From the NCBI GenBank assembly GCA_041397725.1, contig JAWKVZ010000003.1, positions 310,001 to 374,000 of the forward strand: a stretch of 64,000 nt of DNA, in the 5' to 3' direction. Shown here piece by piece: positions 24,932 through 33,890 of the stretch. The notes under the pieces were generated by a model, which worked only from the letters and a program-made list of their open reading frames with translations, was not told the origin of the DNA and did no database searches. Both the position numbers and the translations under genes were made by a program. Each line of letters starts with the position of its first letter. The stretch's first letter is position 1. The DNA comes from JAGRKR01 sp041397725. GTDB lineage: Bacteria; Pseudomonadota; Alphaproteobacteria; Rhizobiales; Hyphomicrobiaceae.

Positions 24932-26695
24932 ATGAGCGAGGAACAGGTTCTGGCGGAGCTGTCGATCGACAACGTCCGCGCCCACATGGAGCACATCTGC
25001 CGCCAGATTCCCTCCCGGCTCGCCGGGACCGAGAACGCGCGCCGGGCAGCGGAGTTCAATCGCGACGCCCTGATCAGGAACGGTCTCGACGGCTACATCG
25101 AGGAGATGTGGGGCTACATCAGCTATCCCGAGCCGACGCTGCTGGAGGTGCTGGCGCCCAAGTCGGTGGCGATCGAGGCCTTCACCGCCTCGCAGTGCAC
25201 GCCGACGCTGCCCGACGGCATCTCGGGTGAGCTCGTCTATCTCGTCTCGGGGGCCGAACACGAGTACGAGGGGCGCGATCTCGCCGGCAAGATCGTGCTG
25301 ACCGAGACCTCCTATCATCCCGCGCGCTACGAGAAGGTGCGTATCGCCCAGGCCAAGGGCGTCATCGGCATGGTGCTGATGAACTGGGGCGGACCCGACA
25401 ATACGGCCGTGCCGTTCGGCTCCGTGAAGCCCGCCTGGGGCAACCCGACGCGCGAGACACTGGCCAACGAGATGGCGCGCATCCCGGCCATCGGCATCGC
25501 CCGCACGACCGGCCTGGCGCTGAAAGAGATGTGCGAGAACGGGACGGTGCGCGTGCGCTTCCGCGCAACGACCGACAATTGCTGGCGCAAGCTGGCGCTG
25601 ACGGTCGGCGAGCTCAAGGCGCCCGGCAGCGACGATTTCGTCATCCTCGGCGGTCATCAGGACTCCTGGTACGGCGAGGCCGCCACCGACAACGCCGCTG
25701 GCAACGCCTGCTTCGTCGAGCTGGCGCGCGTCATGGCCAAGCATCGCGACAAGCTCAAGCGCGGGCTGCTCTGCGGCTTCTGGACCGCGCACGAGATCGG
25801 CACGATGGTCGGCTCGACCTGGTTCGCCGACACCCACTGGGAGCGGCTGCGCGATCACGCCTGCGCCTACGTACAGGTCGACCAGCCGGCGATTGTCGGC
25901 ACGACCCGCTGGGGCGCCTCGTCGAATATCCAACTCAAGACCTTCCATCAGGAGATCGAGAAGCGGCTGCTGACGGATCGCGAGTTCTACTGGCACCAGC
26001 TTGTGAAGGGCGGCGATTCCTCGTTCCTCGGCCTCGGCGTGCCGATGATCTACGCCATGGGGCACTACACCGAGGAGGAGCTCAAGGCCTCGGCCCTCGC
26101 GCGGCTCGGCTGGTGGCATCACTCGATCGAATGCGGGCTCGACAAGGTCGATGTCGCGGATCTTGCCGTGCATCTCAAGGTCTACGGCGCCTATGTCTGG
26201 CATCTCCTGACGCTGCCCGTGCTGCCCTACGAGTTCACGAGCGCGGCGGAGCAGTTCGTGAAACGTCTCGAGGAGCTGAAAGATCCGGGCAAGGGCGTCG
26301 GCCTCGAAAGCGCGTTGAAGCGGGCGATCGCCTTCCGCGACACGGCCAAGCGGTTCGACGCGATGACCAAAGACTGGCAGGAGCGCTATCGTCGCGATCC
26401 GGCCTTGCCGATGGCCGCCGCCGACCGGATCAATGCCGCCATGAAGCGCGTCAACCAGATCATCGTGCCGCTGGCGAGCACGGCGAAGGGCAGCTATGGC
26501 CACGATCCCTACGGCTACACCCCACAGCGCTCGATGATCCCGCTGCTCTACGACATCCCGGAGTACGGCAAGCTACCGGAGGGCGAGAAGCGCTGGATTC
26601 TCGAGACCGAGCTGCTGCGCGCCCGCAACCGCGTCATGGACGGCATGACGGACGCCCGCCTGGTGCTCGAGCAGGTCCTGTCGGAGAAGCTCTGA
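24932..26695 (+). CDS. M28-family metallopeptidase with PA domain
   Basis: A 587-residue zinc exopeptidase resembling the glutamate-carboxypeptidase-II branch. It has an N-terminal part, a protease-associated insertion (GELVYLVSGAEHEYEGRDLAGKIV), then the catalytic domain with GGHQDSWYG, ATDNAAG, TAHEIG, VQVDQP and GWWHHSIE supplying the expected His, Asp, Glu, Asp and His metal ligands. There is no signal peptide, so it is probably cytoplasmic. It is the third gene of the receptor-M81-M28 run, 71 bp after the M81 stop. It likely trims imported peptides. Confidence 0.88.
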   Translation: MSEEQVLAELSIDNVRAHMEHICRQIPSRLAGTENARRAAEFNRDALIRNGLDGYIEEMWGYISYPEPTLLEVLAPKSVAIEAFTASQCTPTLPDGISGELVYLVSGAEHEYEGRDLAGKIVLTETSYHPARYEKVRIAQAKGVIGMVLMNWGGPDNTAVPFGSVKPAWGNPTRETLANEMARIPAIGIARTTGLALKEMCENGTVRVRFRATTDNCWRKLALTVGELKAPGSDDFVILGGHQDSWYGEAATDNAAGNACFVELARVMAKHRDKLKRGLLCGFWTAHEIGTMVGSTWFADTHWERLRDHACAYVQVDQPAIVGTTRWGASSNIQLKTFHQEIEKRLLTDREFYWHQLVKGGDSSFLGLGVPMIYAMGHYTEEELKASALARLGWWHHSIECGLDKVDVADLAVHLKVYGAYVWHLLTLPVLPYEFTSAAEQFVKRLEELKDPGKGVGLESALKRAIAFRDTAKRFDAMTKDWQERYRRDPALPMAAADRINAAMKRVNQIIVPLASTAKGSYGHDPYGYTPQRSMIPLLYDIPEYGKLPEGEKRWILETELLRARNRVMDGMTDARLVLEQVLSEKL

Positions 26696-26804
26696 GCCGA
26701 GGGCGGTCGGGGCGGTGTGCCGGATCGGCACAACCGGCAAGGATGCGCTCACCATGTCTGCAGTCGGTGCGCGGGCGTGCTCGCGTGCCAAATAATCCCT
26801 TAGC

Positions 26805-26852
26805 ACTCCGTACGCCATGATCCCTGCCACATAGGGAAGAAGCGTACGGGGT
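26805..26852 (+). promoter_or_regulatory. Nested RNA hairpin burying the ribosome-binding site of the M48 gene
   Basis: ACTCCGTACGC (26805-26815) pairs with GCGTACGGGGT (26842-26852) over 11 positions with a single G-U. Inside it, TCCCT (26821-26825) pairs with AGGGA (26833-26837) around a seven-base loop. The 3' arm contains the GGGG that would serve as Shine-Dalgarno and ends five bases before the ATG. This layout fits translational control such as an RNA thermometer. A double-stranded operator is the alternative. Confidence 0.6.
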
Positions 26853-26857
26853 ATCCT

Positions 26858-28834
26858 ATGGCTGCGGACACAACTGGTCCGATTTCGCCCGTGGCAGCGC
26901 AGCCGGCCAAAGAGAAGCCGGCGCGTCTGCGCACGGCGCATTGGGTTCTGATCGGCTATGCGCCCTCGCTGCTGCTGTTGCTGGCGGCGCTCTGGGTGCT
27001 GATTCGGGCGGCGCTTTCCACGCTGCACAAGACGGCGGTCGCCAAGGCGAGCGGCGGAGCTTGTGCGGGAGTCGCATGCGTCAAGGGTGTGCCGGTCGTC
27101 GACGTGCTTCTCATGATCTACGGCCTCTTCGTCGCCGTCTTGATCCTGAAGGTCATCGTCTTCCCCGAGCGCGCGGATGAGCCGGTCAACCTGGTGCGCA
27201 TGACGCGCGCCGAGGCGCCGGCGCTGTTCACGCTGCTCGACCGCGCCACGACCGCGTTCGGCCTCAAGCCCTACGGTGCGATCAAGATGAACGGCATGTG
27301 CAATGCCGGCATCTCGCGACATCTCCGCTTCCTGCCGAGCAAGGCTTCGGCAGACCTGATGCTTGGTCTGCCCATCATGGATGCGCTGACGCCCGAGGAG
27401 TTGTCGGCCGTGGTCGCGCACGAGCTCGGCCATGTGACGGAGGATGCCGGGCAGTCGGATGCCCTGCTGCGCGCCTCCGTGGCGCTCTATGTGCTCGCCG
27501 GCACGGGCTGGCTCGCGCCGTTCAACGGCATCCTGCACAATATCTACGTCTGGTACATGTCCCGGATATCGCCGATCCTGGCGGAGCTCAGCCGGCGCTC
27601 GGAATGGGCGGCCGACGAGGCGGCGGCGCGCTTTGCCGGACCCAAGGTGGCGGCAGCGGCGCTCATCCGTACGGCCGTCGCCTGCCGGGCCGAGGCGGAG
27701 ATCCAGCGGCGTCTGTTCGACCGCATGCGGTTCAGCGATCATCCGCGCTGCAAGCCGATCTACTGGTTGCCGCGCTGGCTGCGCCAGCTCGATCGCCGCG
27801 CGCAACGTCACGAGTTCGTCCAGGCGGCGTTGATCTGGCAGACCGGCTCTGACGACAGCCATCCGGCCCTGGTCGAGCGTCTCGAGCGGCTGGGTGTCGA
27901 ACCGTTCCTGCCCGAGCCCATTTCCCGCCCGGCCAGCCGACTGCTCGGCGCGGCCGAGCGTCGTCTGCGCGATAAGGTGCACGCGAGCTGGGTCAAGAGC
28001 ATCGAGAGCGAGTGGTTCGAGACCTTCCAGCGATGCCGCTGGTCCGCGCGTCGCCTGCGCGAGCTCGACCGCGAGATGCTGCGTCACGGTCTCAAGCCCC
28101 ACGAGCTCGTCGAACATGCCGAGCTGACCTTCCAACTCAAGCCGGCGCGCGAGGCCATCGTGCCGTTGCGCCGCAGTCTGGAAGTGGCGGGCCGCTGGAC
28201 CTGCCTGCGCTATTGGCTGGCGACGGTGCTCATGGAGCGCGGGGATGACGAGGGGCTCTGGCTGATGCTCGAGCTGTCGGTCGAGGATTGCGACGTCGCG
28301 GCGGAGGCGGCGGCCTGGGTGGCCGACCATCTGGCGCGCCGCGGCGAACTCGATCTCGCCAAGGAGTACGTGGTGCGCAATCACGAGGCGCAGCAGCGTC
28401 TCGAGGCTGGCTGGGACGAGCGCCAGTCGGTGTCGCGCCAGGACACGTTCCTGCCGCACGGGCTGGATCAGCGCGCGCTCGAGCTCGTGCGCGGCTGTCT
28501 CGCCGACATCGCCGGCGTCGGGCGAGCCTGGCTCGTGCAGAAGGCCTGCAGCCACTTCTCGGATCAGCCTTTCTTCGTGCTCACCTATCAGGTCGGGGAC
28601 AGCAGTCAGTCGGCGGCAGGCGTTCACGACGCGGTGCTCGAGCGGGTCCAGCATCTGCCCTTCCTCGTCGCCGTCGTGGCGGAGTCGATGCTCGATCCCG
28701 CCTCGCCAGTCGCCAAGATGCGCAAGGTCGACGGCAGCCTCGTGTACGAGCCGGCCGTCGCCGACAGCAAGACCCAGCGGACCGGTCGGAGATCGCGGGG
28801 CATGGCCATGCCGGCCTCGGCGGCAAGCACATGA
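26858..28834 (+). CDS. Membrane-anchored M48 metallopeptidase with long C-terminal region
   Basis: A 658-residue HtpX/Ste24-related zinc protease. Two or three N-terminal membrane helices (IGYAPSLLLLLAALWVLI and VPVVDVLLMIYGLFVAVLIL) precede the catalytic motif HELGH (His188, Glu189, His192), and the third ligand lies in SEWAADEAAA. HtpX is about 290 residues; here about 350 extra residues follow, ending in a Lys/Arg-rich tail, and I do not recognise that part. The stop overlaps the ATG of the DUF922 gene (ATGA), coupling the two. A hairpin covers its ribosome site. It is probably involved in membrane or envelope protein quality control. Confidence 0.88.
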   Translation: MAADTTGPISPVAAQPAKEKPARLRTAHWVLIGYAPSLLLLLAALWVLIRAALSTLHKTAVAKASGGACAGVACVKGVPVVDVLLMIYGLFVAVLILKVIVFPERADEPVNLVRMTRAEAPALFTLLDRATTAFGLKPYGAIKMNGMCNAGISRHLRFLPSKASADLMLGLPIMDALTPEELSAVVAHELGHVTEDAGQSDALLRASVALYVLAGTGWLAPFNGILHNIYVWYMSRISPILAELSRRSEWAADEAAARFAGPKVAAAALIRTAVACRAEAEIQRRLFDRMRFSDHPRCKPIYWLPRWLRQLDRRAQRHEFVQAALIWQTGSDDSHPALVERLERLGVEPFLPEPISRPASRLLGAAERRLRDKVHASWVKSIESEWFETFQRCRWSARRLRELDREMLRHGLKPHELVEHAELTFQLKPAREAIVPLRRSLEVAGRWTCLRYWLATVLMERGDDEGLWLMLELSVEDCDVAAEAAAWVADHLARRGELDLAKEYVVRNHEAQQRLEAGWDERQSVSRQDTFLPHGLDQRALELVRGCLADIAGVGRAWLVQKACSHFSDQPFFVLTYQVGDSSQSAAGVHDAVLERVQHLPFLVAVVAESMLDPASPVAKMRKVDGSLVYEPAVADSKTQRTGRRSRGMAMPASAAST

Positions 28835-29442
28835 CAACAGTGCGTCGCCTCTACCTGGCTCTCACACTGCTGATGTTCGGAGCCTCGTTCCATCCGGTGC
28901 AGGCGCGTTGGACAAGTCGCGGTCCGCTGCCGCCCCACGCACAGCACGTCAGCGTCTCCACGGGCTATTACGACATCCAGGGCATGTCGCGGGCCGACCT
29001 GCTCACACAGATCGCCTCCCGGGGCCCCGTGTGGGGCGATCGGCGCTGGGGTGGCGTGACACGCTGGTGGGTCGAGTGGCGCTTCACCTTCGAGCAGGGG
29101 CTCACCGGCTGCGGCATCCGCACCGTCACCACGCACGTCCGCATCAGCTACATCCTGCCGCGCTGGCGCGAAAGCAACGGCGCGCCCGACGCCTTGCGCC
29201 AGAGCTGGCGGCGCTACGCGACGGCGCTGCGCCGGCACGAGGAGGGGCACGGCGAGAACGGCAAGCGTGTCGGTCTGCGCATCGGGCGCGCGATCCAGGC
29301 CATGGGCGAACGTCCGACATGCGATGCGTTGACCCGAGAGGCCAACATCATCGGTCACAGCATCATCCGCAGCGATACCAGCGATCGCGATTACGATCGC
29401 GCGACTGGCCACGGCGCCACGCAGGGCGCGCTCCTGCGATAG
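28831..29442 (+). CDS. DUF922-family secreted predicted zinc protease
   Basis: A 203-residue protein with a signal peptide (LYLALTLLMFGASFHPVQA) and the DUF922 pattern. An N-terminal strand region is followed by ISYILPRW and a helix with the HEXXH-type motif HEEGH (His136, Glu137, His140). DUF922 proteins are predicted periplasmic or exported zinc proteases. Its ATG overlaps the M48 stop (28831-28834), so the ratio of the two products is probably fixed. Two adjacent predicted zinc proteases, one membrane-bound and one exported, suggest a shared envelope task. Confidence 0.8.
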   Translation: MTTVRRLYLALTLLMFGASFHPVQARWTSRGPLPPHAQHVSVSTGYYDIQGMSRADLLTQIASRGPVWGDRRWGGVTRWWVEWRFTFEQGLTGCGIRTVTTHVRISYILPRWRESNGAPDALRQSWRRYATALRRHEEGHGENGKRVGLRIGRAIQAMGERPTCDALTREANIIGHSIIRSDTSDRDYDRATGHGATQGALLR

Positions 29443-29760
29443 CTGTTGTTACCCGGCGCAGCGCCCATTGCCCGCCGGCCGCCAAGATCTCGACGAAATC
29501 CCCCGGCAAAGACTTGCGCTCTTTGTGCGCATTGCCCGCGTACGTCCGAGGCAGATCATCCCGCGGTGATCCGGGACGGCGTGCGGCCGGCGTCGAGGGA
29601 CCCGCCGTCGCGGGTCCTGGACATCGGCCCTGACGCTGAACGGCCGGACATCGGGCGCGATCCATGTTGTCGAGGCAGGCGTCCTGCGCATGCAGCCGCG
29701 ACAACTGGCCCGGTGGGGCAGGCGCCGAGCATGACTGAGGCTAGGTCGGCGAGGTTGGCG
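29443..29760. other. Intergenic region, 318 bp
   Basis: It separates the DUF922 gene from the SH3b gene. The second gene could start 30 bp earlier, at the in-frame ATG at 29731. I see no convincing promoter, RNA or further gene. Confidence 0.4.
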
Positions 29761-30405
29761 ATGGTTCGTGGTATCCTGTTGTCCTGTCTTTTGGTGGGAC
29801 TGTCGCTGCTGCTTGTGGACGCCCGTCCGGCGGCGGCGCAGCCGACAGCCGCCACCTATCGCGTGGCGCGCGTGGCCTCCGACGACCGGCTCAATGTCCG
29901 CGCGTCACCCTTTGCCGGAGCCCGGCGCCTCGGCGCCATTCCCTACAACGGCCGCGGCGTCGTGCGCGTGGGGCCCCAACGGCGCGGCTGGCTGCTCGTG
30001 CGCTACGGCCGTCTGCAGGGCTGGGTCAATGGGGCCTACCTCGAGCGCGAGCGTTTCCTGGCGCAGCCGTCCCTGGCGCTGCCCGACTGGTTCAGCCGCA
30101 TGACGCGGTCGTGGTCTCAGGCGTTCGCGCCGCCGCCGCCGCCGCCCGTCTGGCGCTCACGCCCCGCGCGCGTCGTGACGCCGCGCCGCGCGCGTGTCGT
30201 CACGTATCGGGTCGTGGGCGTCAAGCCGGGGCATGCGCTCAAGGTGCAGAGCGACCCGAGGCCGACCTCCAGTGTCATCGGCGTATTGCGCTCGGGCGCG
30301 CGGGGTGTGCGCGCCGCCGGCGTCTGTCACGCGCAATGGTGCCCCGTCGTCTATCGCGGCCGCCGCGGCTGGGTCTGGCGCGCGCACGTCGGCCGCGACG
30401 GCTGA
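29761..30405 (+). CDS. Secreted protein with two bacterial SH3 (SH3b) domains
   Basis: A 214-residue protein with a signal peptide (VRGILLSCLLVGLSLLLVDA, then RPAAAQ). SH3b domain 1 (about residues 35-100) contains LNVRASPFAGARRLGAI and GWLLVRYGRLQGWVN. A linker with a run of Pro follows. SH3b domain 2 (about 150-212) contains LKVQSDPRPTSSVIG and a C-x5-C pair before VYRGRRGWVW. SH3b modules often bind peptidoglycan, which fits a periplasmic place. I start at 29761, with GAGG 6 nt upstream; the ATG at 29731 is possible. Confidence 0.75.
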   Translation: MVRGILLSCLLVGLSLLLVDARPAAAQPTAATYRVARVASDDRLNVRASPFAGARRLGAIPYNGRGVVRVGPQRRGWLLVRYGRLQGWVNGAYLERERFLAQPSLALPDWFSRMTRSWSQAFAPPPPPPVWRSRPARVVTPRRARVVTYRVVGVKPGHALKVQSDPRPTSSVIGVLRSGARGVRAAGVCHAQWCPVVYRGRRGWVWRAHVGRDG

Positions 30406-30529
30406 CACGCGCCCCGCACGCTCACGCACTCTGCATCGCGCGACGAATTGACTTGAGCGCGCCGGGCGTGCTCCATGCCATCGCATTGCATCGCGCGTGA
30501 CGGCGCACCGAGGCGGATGGAGCACGAGC

Positions 30530-31726
30530 ATGGCCAGGAAAGCAGACGATCCCATCGTCATCGTAGCGGCGGCGCGGACGCCCATGGGCAGTTTCCAGGG
30601 GACGCTCGCGGCCATGCCGGCGCCGGCGCTGGGTGCGCGCGCGATTGCGGCCGCCGTCGCGCAGGCGGGGATCGCCGCCGGGGAGATTGCAGAGGTGCTG
30701 ATGGGGTGCGTGCTGCCGGCGGGCCAGGGTCAGGCGCCGGCCCGACAGGCGGCGCGGGGCGCCGGGCTTCCCGACGACGTGCCGTGCACGACGGTCAACA
30801 AGATGTGCGGCTCGGGCATGAAGACGGTGATGATGGCCTACGAGGCCCTGCATGCGCGCCCTGGGGACGTCATCGTTGCCGGCGGCCTCGAAAGCATGTC
30901 GAATGCGCCCTATCTCCTGCCCAAGATGCGCGCTGGCGCCCGCCTCGGCCACAGTGAGGTGCTGGACCATATGTTCGTCGATGGTCTCGAGGACGCCTAT
31001 GACCGCGGCCGGCTGATGGGCACCTATGCCGAGGACACGGCGCAGCACTACCAGTTCACGCGCGAGGCGCAGGATGCCTACGCCATCGAAAGCCTGCGTC
31101 GTGCCAAGGCGGCCAACGAGGACGGCACCTTCGCCGCGGAGATGACGCCCGTGACGGTGAAGTCGCGCAAGGGGGCGGTCGAGATCACCCGCGACGAGCA
31201 GCCGTTCACGGCGGACCCCTCGCGCATTGCGTCGCTGCGTCCGGCCTTCCGCGAAGGCGGCACGGTGACGGCGGCCAACTCGAGCTCCATTTCCGATGGC
31301 GCCGCCGCTCTCGTGCTGATGCGCCAGAGCGAGGCGACGCGGCGCGGCCTCACACCGCTCGCGCGCATCGTCGCCCAGGCCAGCCACGCCCAGGCCCCGG
31401 CCTGGTTCACGACGGCGCCGATCGGAGCCATGCGCAAGGTGCTCGAGGCGGCCGGCTGGTCGGCCGGCGACGTCGGGCTCTACGAGATCAACGAGGCGTT
31501 TGCCGTCGTCACCATGGCGGCCATGCGCGACCTCGACCTGCCACACGACAAGGTGAACGTGCACGGCGGGGCCTGTGCGCTCGGCCATCCTGTCGGCGCT
31601 TCGGGCGCGCGCATCATCGTGACGCTGCTCACGGCCATGCGGAAGTACGGCGTCGACAAGGGCGTGGCGTCGCTGTGCATCGGCGGCGGGGAAGCGACGG
31701 CGGTGGCACTCGAGCGGGTCGCCTGA
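30530..31726 (+). CDS. Acetyl-CoA acetyltransferase (thiolase)
   Basis: A 398-residue thiolase condensing or cleaving acyl-CoA. It starts IVIVAAARTPMGSFQG. The acyl-accepting Cys lies in CTTVNKMCGSGMK, the His in GGACALGHPVGASGAR and the second Cys in SLCIGGGEATA, so all catalytic parts are present. The size and motifs fit the biosynthetic/degradative type II class (phaA/atoB-like). No phaB or phaC is adjacent, so the pathway (PHB, ketone body or amino-acid breakdown) is open. The start is the ATG at 30530. Confidence 0.93.
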   Translation: MARKADDPIVIVAAARTPMGSFQGTLAAMPAPALGARAIAAAVAQAGIAAGEIAEVLMGCVLPAGQGQAPARQAARGAGLPDDVPCTTVNKMCGSGMKTVMMAYEALHARPGDVIVAGGLESMSNAPYLLPKMRAGARLGHSEVLDHMFVDGLEDAYDRGRLMGTYAEDTAQHYQFTREAQDAYAIESLRRAKAANEDGTFAAEMTPVTVKSRKGAVEITRDEQPFTADPSRIASLRPAFREGGTVTAANSSSISDGAAALVLMRQSEATRRGLTPLARIVAQASHAQAPAWFTTAPIGAMRKVLEAAGWSAGDVGLYEINEAFAVVTMAAMRDLDLPHDKVNVHGGACALGHPVGASGARIIVTLLTAMRKYGVDKGVASLCIGGGEATAVALERVA

Positions 31727-31761
31727 CGCGGCCGACGGCCTCGCGCGCCCGCGCCGCTCGC

Positions 31762-32157
31762 TCAATAGAGCTTGACGAGCACCGGCGCGCCGCGCAGGCG
31801 GGCGCGCTCGACGAGGCCCTCGAGCTGCATCAGCCAGGGTCGGCAATCGAAATCCGCGAAATCGATCTCCTGCTCGAGCATCTCGACGACCTGGTCGAGC
31901 ACGTCGGAGCGGAAGCGGGCCAGCCCCTGCCGTCCGAGCAGCCCGTCATGGGGGAGGGTGGCGAGACGCTCGTCGAGGAAGCCGGAGGCGATCAGCACCT
32001 CCCAGGTCTCCGCCGGGATGAGCAGCATGTCGAAGTGCGTGCTCGCGTCGGGGGCCTGCAAGGCGGTGTCCGTCCCGTCGAGGGACGCGACGTCTCCGCG
32101 CGGCGCCCTGGGGGCGGCGACGATGCCGATCTCGTTGTCGTTCGAAGGAACCCGCAT
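31762..32157 (-). CDS. Hypothetical protein, 131 aa
   Basis: The family is not recognised. It has a polar N-terminus, then a mixed alpha/beta region (HFDMLLIPAETWEVLIASGF, then GLARFRSDVLDQVVEMLEQE) rich in acidic helices, with a C-terminus in VLVKLY. No signal peptide or membrane segment. The ATG at 32157 is chosen because upstream residues are low-complexity, although its ribosome site is weak. It is convergent with the thiolase gene (35 bp apart) and divergent from moaD. Codon use looks like its neighbours. Confidence 0.6.
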   Translation of the reverse strand: MRVPSNDNEIGIVAAPRAPRGDVASLDGTDTALQAPDASTHFDMLLIPAETWEVLIASGFLDERLATLPHDGLLGRQGLARFRSDVLDQVVEMLEQEIDFADFDCRPWLMQLEGLVERARLRGAPVLVKLY

Positions 32158-32311
32158 GACCGCGTTTTGACACGAGAAAGCGACACCGTGATGGCTCGAG
32201 CCCCGATCGCGTGCCGGGACGGCGCGCCGCGGCGTTGACGTGGCGGTGCGCCGGTGCTCTATCTGGGGCCGTCGCGGCGCCTTGCGGGCGCCGCCCGAGC
32301 GGAGAGGACGC

Positions 32312-32569
32312 ATGTCCGTCACGTTGCGCTATTTCGCCTGGGTGCGGGAGAAGGCCGGCCGGTCGGAGGAGACTGTCGAGCTGCCGGACGGCGTGTCGAC
32401 GGTCGCGGACCTGGTCGGCTGGCTGAAGACGCGCGGGCCGGAGTTCGAGGAGGCGTTCGCGCGCGCCGAGGTCATCCGCACCGCCATCGACCAGACCCAT
32501 GCGCGTCCGACATCGAGCGTGCGGGGAGCGCGCGAGATCGCCTTCTTCCCGCCGGTGACCGGAGGCTGA
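32312..32569 (+). CDS. moaD: Molybdopterin synthase sulfur-carrier subunit MoaD
   Basis: An 85-residue ubiquitin-fold protein ending in Gly-Gly, the residue that is thiocarboxylated to donate sulfur to the pterin precursor. It has the MoaD opening (VTLRYFAWVREKAG) and late AREIAFFPPVTGG. A GGAGAGG site precedes the ATG, and moaE follows after three bases, so the two subunits are made together. It acts in molybdenum cofactor synthesis. No other moa or mog genes are in the window. Confidence 0.93.
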   Translation: MSVTLRYFAWVREKAGRSEETVELPDGVSTVADLVGWLKTRGPEFEEAFARAEVIRTAIDQTHARPTSSVRGAREIAFFPPVTGG

Positions 32570-32572
32570 CGC

Positions 32573-33046
32573 ATGGCCGTCAGGGTTCAGCGCGAGGATT
32601 TCGACGTCGGCGCCGAGGTGCGCGCCATGACGGCCGGCCGCCACGAGATCGGCGCCGTCGTCACCTTCACGGGCACCGTACGCGGCAGCGGCAAGAGCGG
32701 CCCGATCACCGCCATGACGCTTGAGCATTATCCGGGCATGACGGAACGGGAGCTGGAGCGCGTGGAGGCGGAGGCCAAGGCGCGCTGGCCGCTCTCGGGG
32801 TCGCTCGTGGTGCATCGCTACGGCCGGCTGGAGCCCGGTGAGAACATCGTGCTGGTGGTGACGGCCTCCCCGCACCGCGAGGCGGCCTTCGCCGCGGCCG
32901 AGTTCCTGATGGACTACCTGAAGACCAGCGCGCCGTTCTGGAAGAGCGAGACCGGCGCGGAAGGCGCGGCACGCTGGGTGGACGCGGACGCCAAGGACGC
33001 GCAGCGGGCCGCTCGCTGGCGCGGGCCGGACGAGGCCGCCGAATAA
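32573..33046 (+). CDS. moaE: Molybdopterin synthase catalytic subunit MoaE
   Basis: A 157-residue large subunit that, with MoaD, converts precursor Z (cPMP) to molybdopterin. Recognisable motifs are FTGTVRG, LEHYPGMTERELE, HRYGRLEPGENIVLV, SPHREAAFAAAEFLMDYLK, and KTSAPFWKSE with the catalytic Lys. Its ribosome site GGAGG lies inside the last codons of moaD, which couples the two genes. Confidence 0.94.
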   Translation: MAVRVQREDFDVGAEVRAMTAGRHEIGAVVTFTGTVRGSGKSGPITAMTLEHYPGMTERELERVEAEAKARWPLSGSLVVHRYGRLEPGENIVLVVTASPHREAAFAAAEFLMDYLKTSAPFWKSETGAEGAARWVDADAKDAQRAARWRGPDEAAE

Positions 33047-33079
33047 GAGCCGATCGAGGAACGAACAAAGGAGACGTCC

Positions 33080-33769
33080 GTGAGCAAAGCACCATTTCGT
33101 GTCGGTTTCCTGCTGTTTCCGCGTCTGACGCAGCTTGACATGACCGGACCCTACGAGGTTCTGACGCGCATGAAGGGTGCGGAGGTGCACCTTCTCTGGA
33201 AGACGCGCGAGCCGGTGAAGGCCGACAGCGGCCTGGCCATGCTGCCGACCATGACGCTCGCCGAATGCCCGCAACTCGACCTCGTCTGCGTCCCGGGCGG
33301 GCCGGGCGTCATCGACCTGCTCGACGACGAGGAGGTGCTCGGCTTTCTGCGGCGTCAGGCGGCTGGCGTGCGTTTCGTGACCTCGGTCTGCACGGGCTCC
33401 CTGGTGCTCGGCGCTGCCGGCCTGCTCAAGGGCAAGCGGGCCACCTGCCATTGGATGTCGCGGCCGTTTCTGGCCTCGTTCGGCGCCATTCCGGTGGAGC
33501 AGCGTGTCGTCGTCGACGGCAACACCGTGACGGGCGGCGGTGTCACGGCCGGCATCGATTTCGCATTGCGCATCGTTGCCGAACTCGAGGGGCAGGCGGC
33601 GGCAGAGGCCATTCAGCTCTCCATCGAGTACGATCCGGACCCCCCGTTCAAAGCCGGCTCGCCGGCGGTGGCGCCCGCCGCTCTGGTTGAGCGCACGCAG
33701 GCCGCCTCGGCTGAGCGGCAGGCGGCGCGGGCGGCGCGGATCGAAGAGGTCGCGGCTCGGCTCAGGTAG
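33080..33769 (+). CDS. DJ-1/PfpI-family protein, isonitrile-hydratase-like
   Basis: A 229-residue class-I glutamine-amidotransferase-fold protein. The FPRLTQLDMTGPYEVL opening, the VCVPGGPGVIDL loop, and the nucleophile SVCTGSLVLGAAGLL with Cys104-Thr105 match isonitrile hydratases, which convert isonitriles to N-formamides; TVTGGGVTAGIDFAL completes the core. A C-terminal helical tail of about 40 residues is Ala/Arg-rich. It starts at a GTG with AAAGGAG upstream. The substrate could equally be another electrophile. It lies 33 bp after moaE. Confidence 0.8.
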   Translation: MSKAPFRVGFLLFPRLTQLDMTGPYEVLTRMKGAEVHLLWKTREPVKADSGLAMLPTMTLAECPQLDLVCVPGGPGVIDLLDDEEVLGFLRRQAAGVRFVTSVCTGSLVLGAAGLLKGKRATCHWMSRPFLASFGAIPVEQRVVVDGNTVTGGGVTAGIDFALRIVAELEGQAAAEAIQLSIEYDPDPPFKAGSPAVAPAALVERTQAASAERQAARAARIEEVAARLR

Positions 33770-33890
33770 ATTGACGCACCGCTGTCGACGCGAGGGCGCG
33801 CAGTGGTATTGTCGTCGCAAGAGCAGTGTACGCCATTCGCGGCGGGGACGTGCGGCGCTGCTCCGCTGGCATGAAGCGAGGAGGCATCCC

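Noticed and set aside
26573..28837. 754-residue minus-strand ORF
   Set aside because: Antisense to the M48 gene; no recognisable motif and shadow-like composition.
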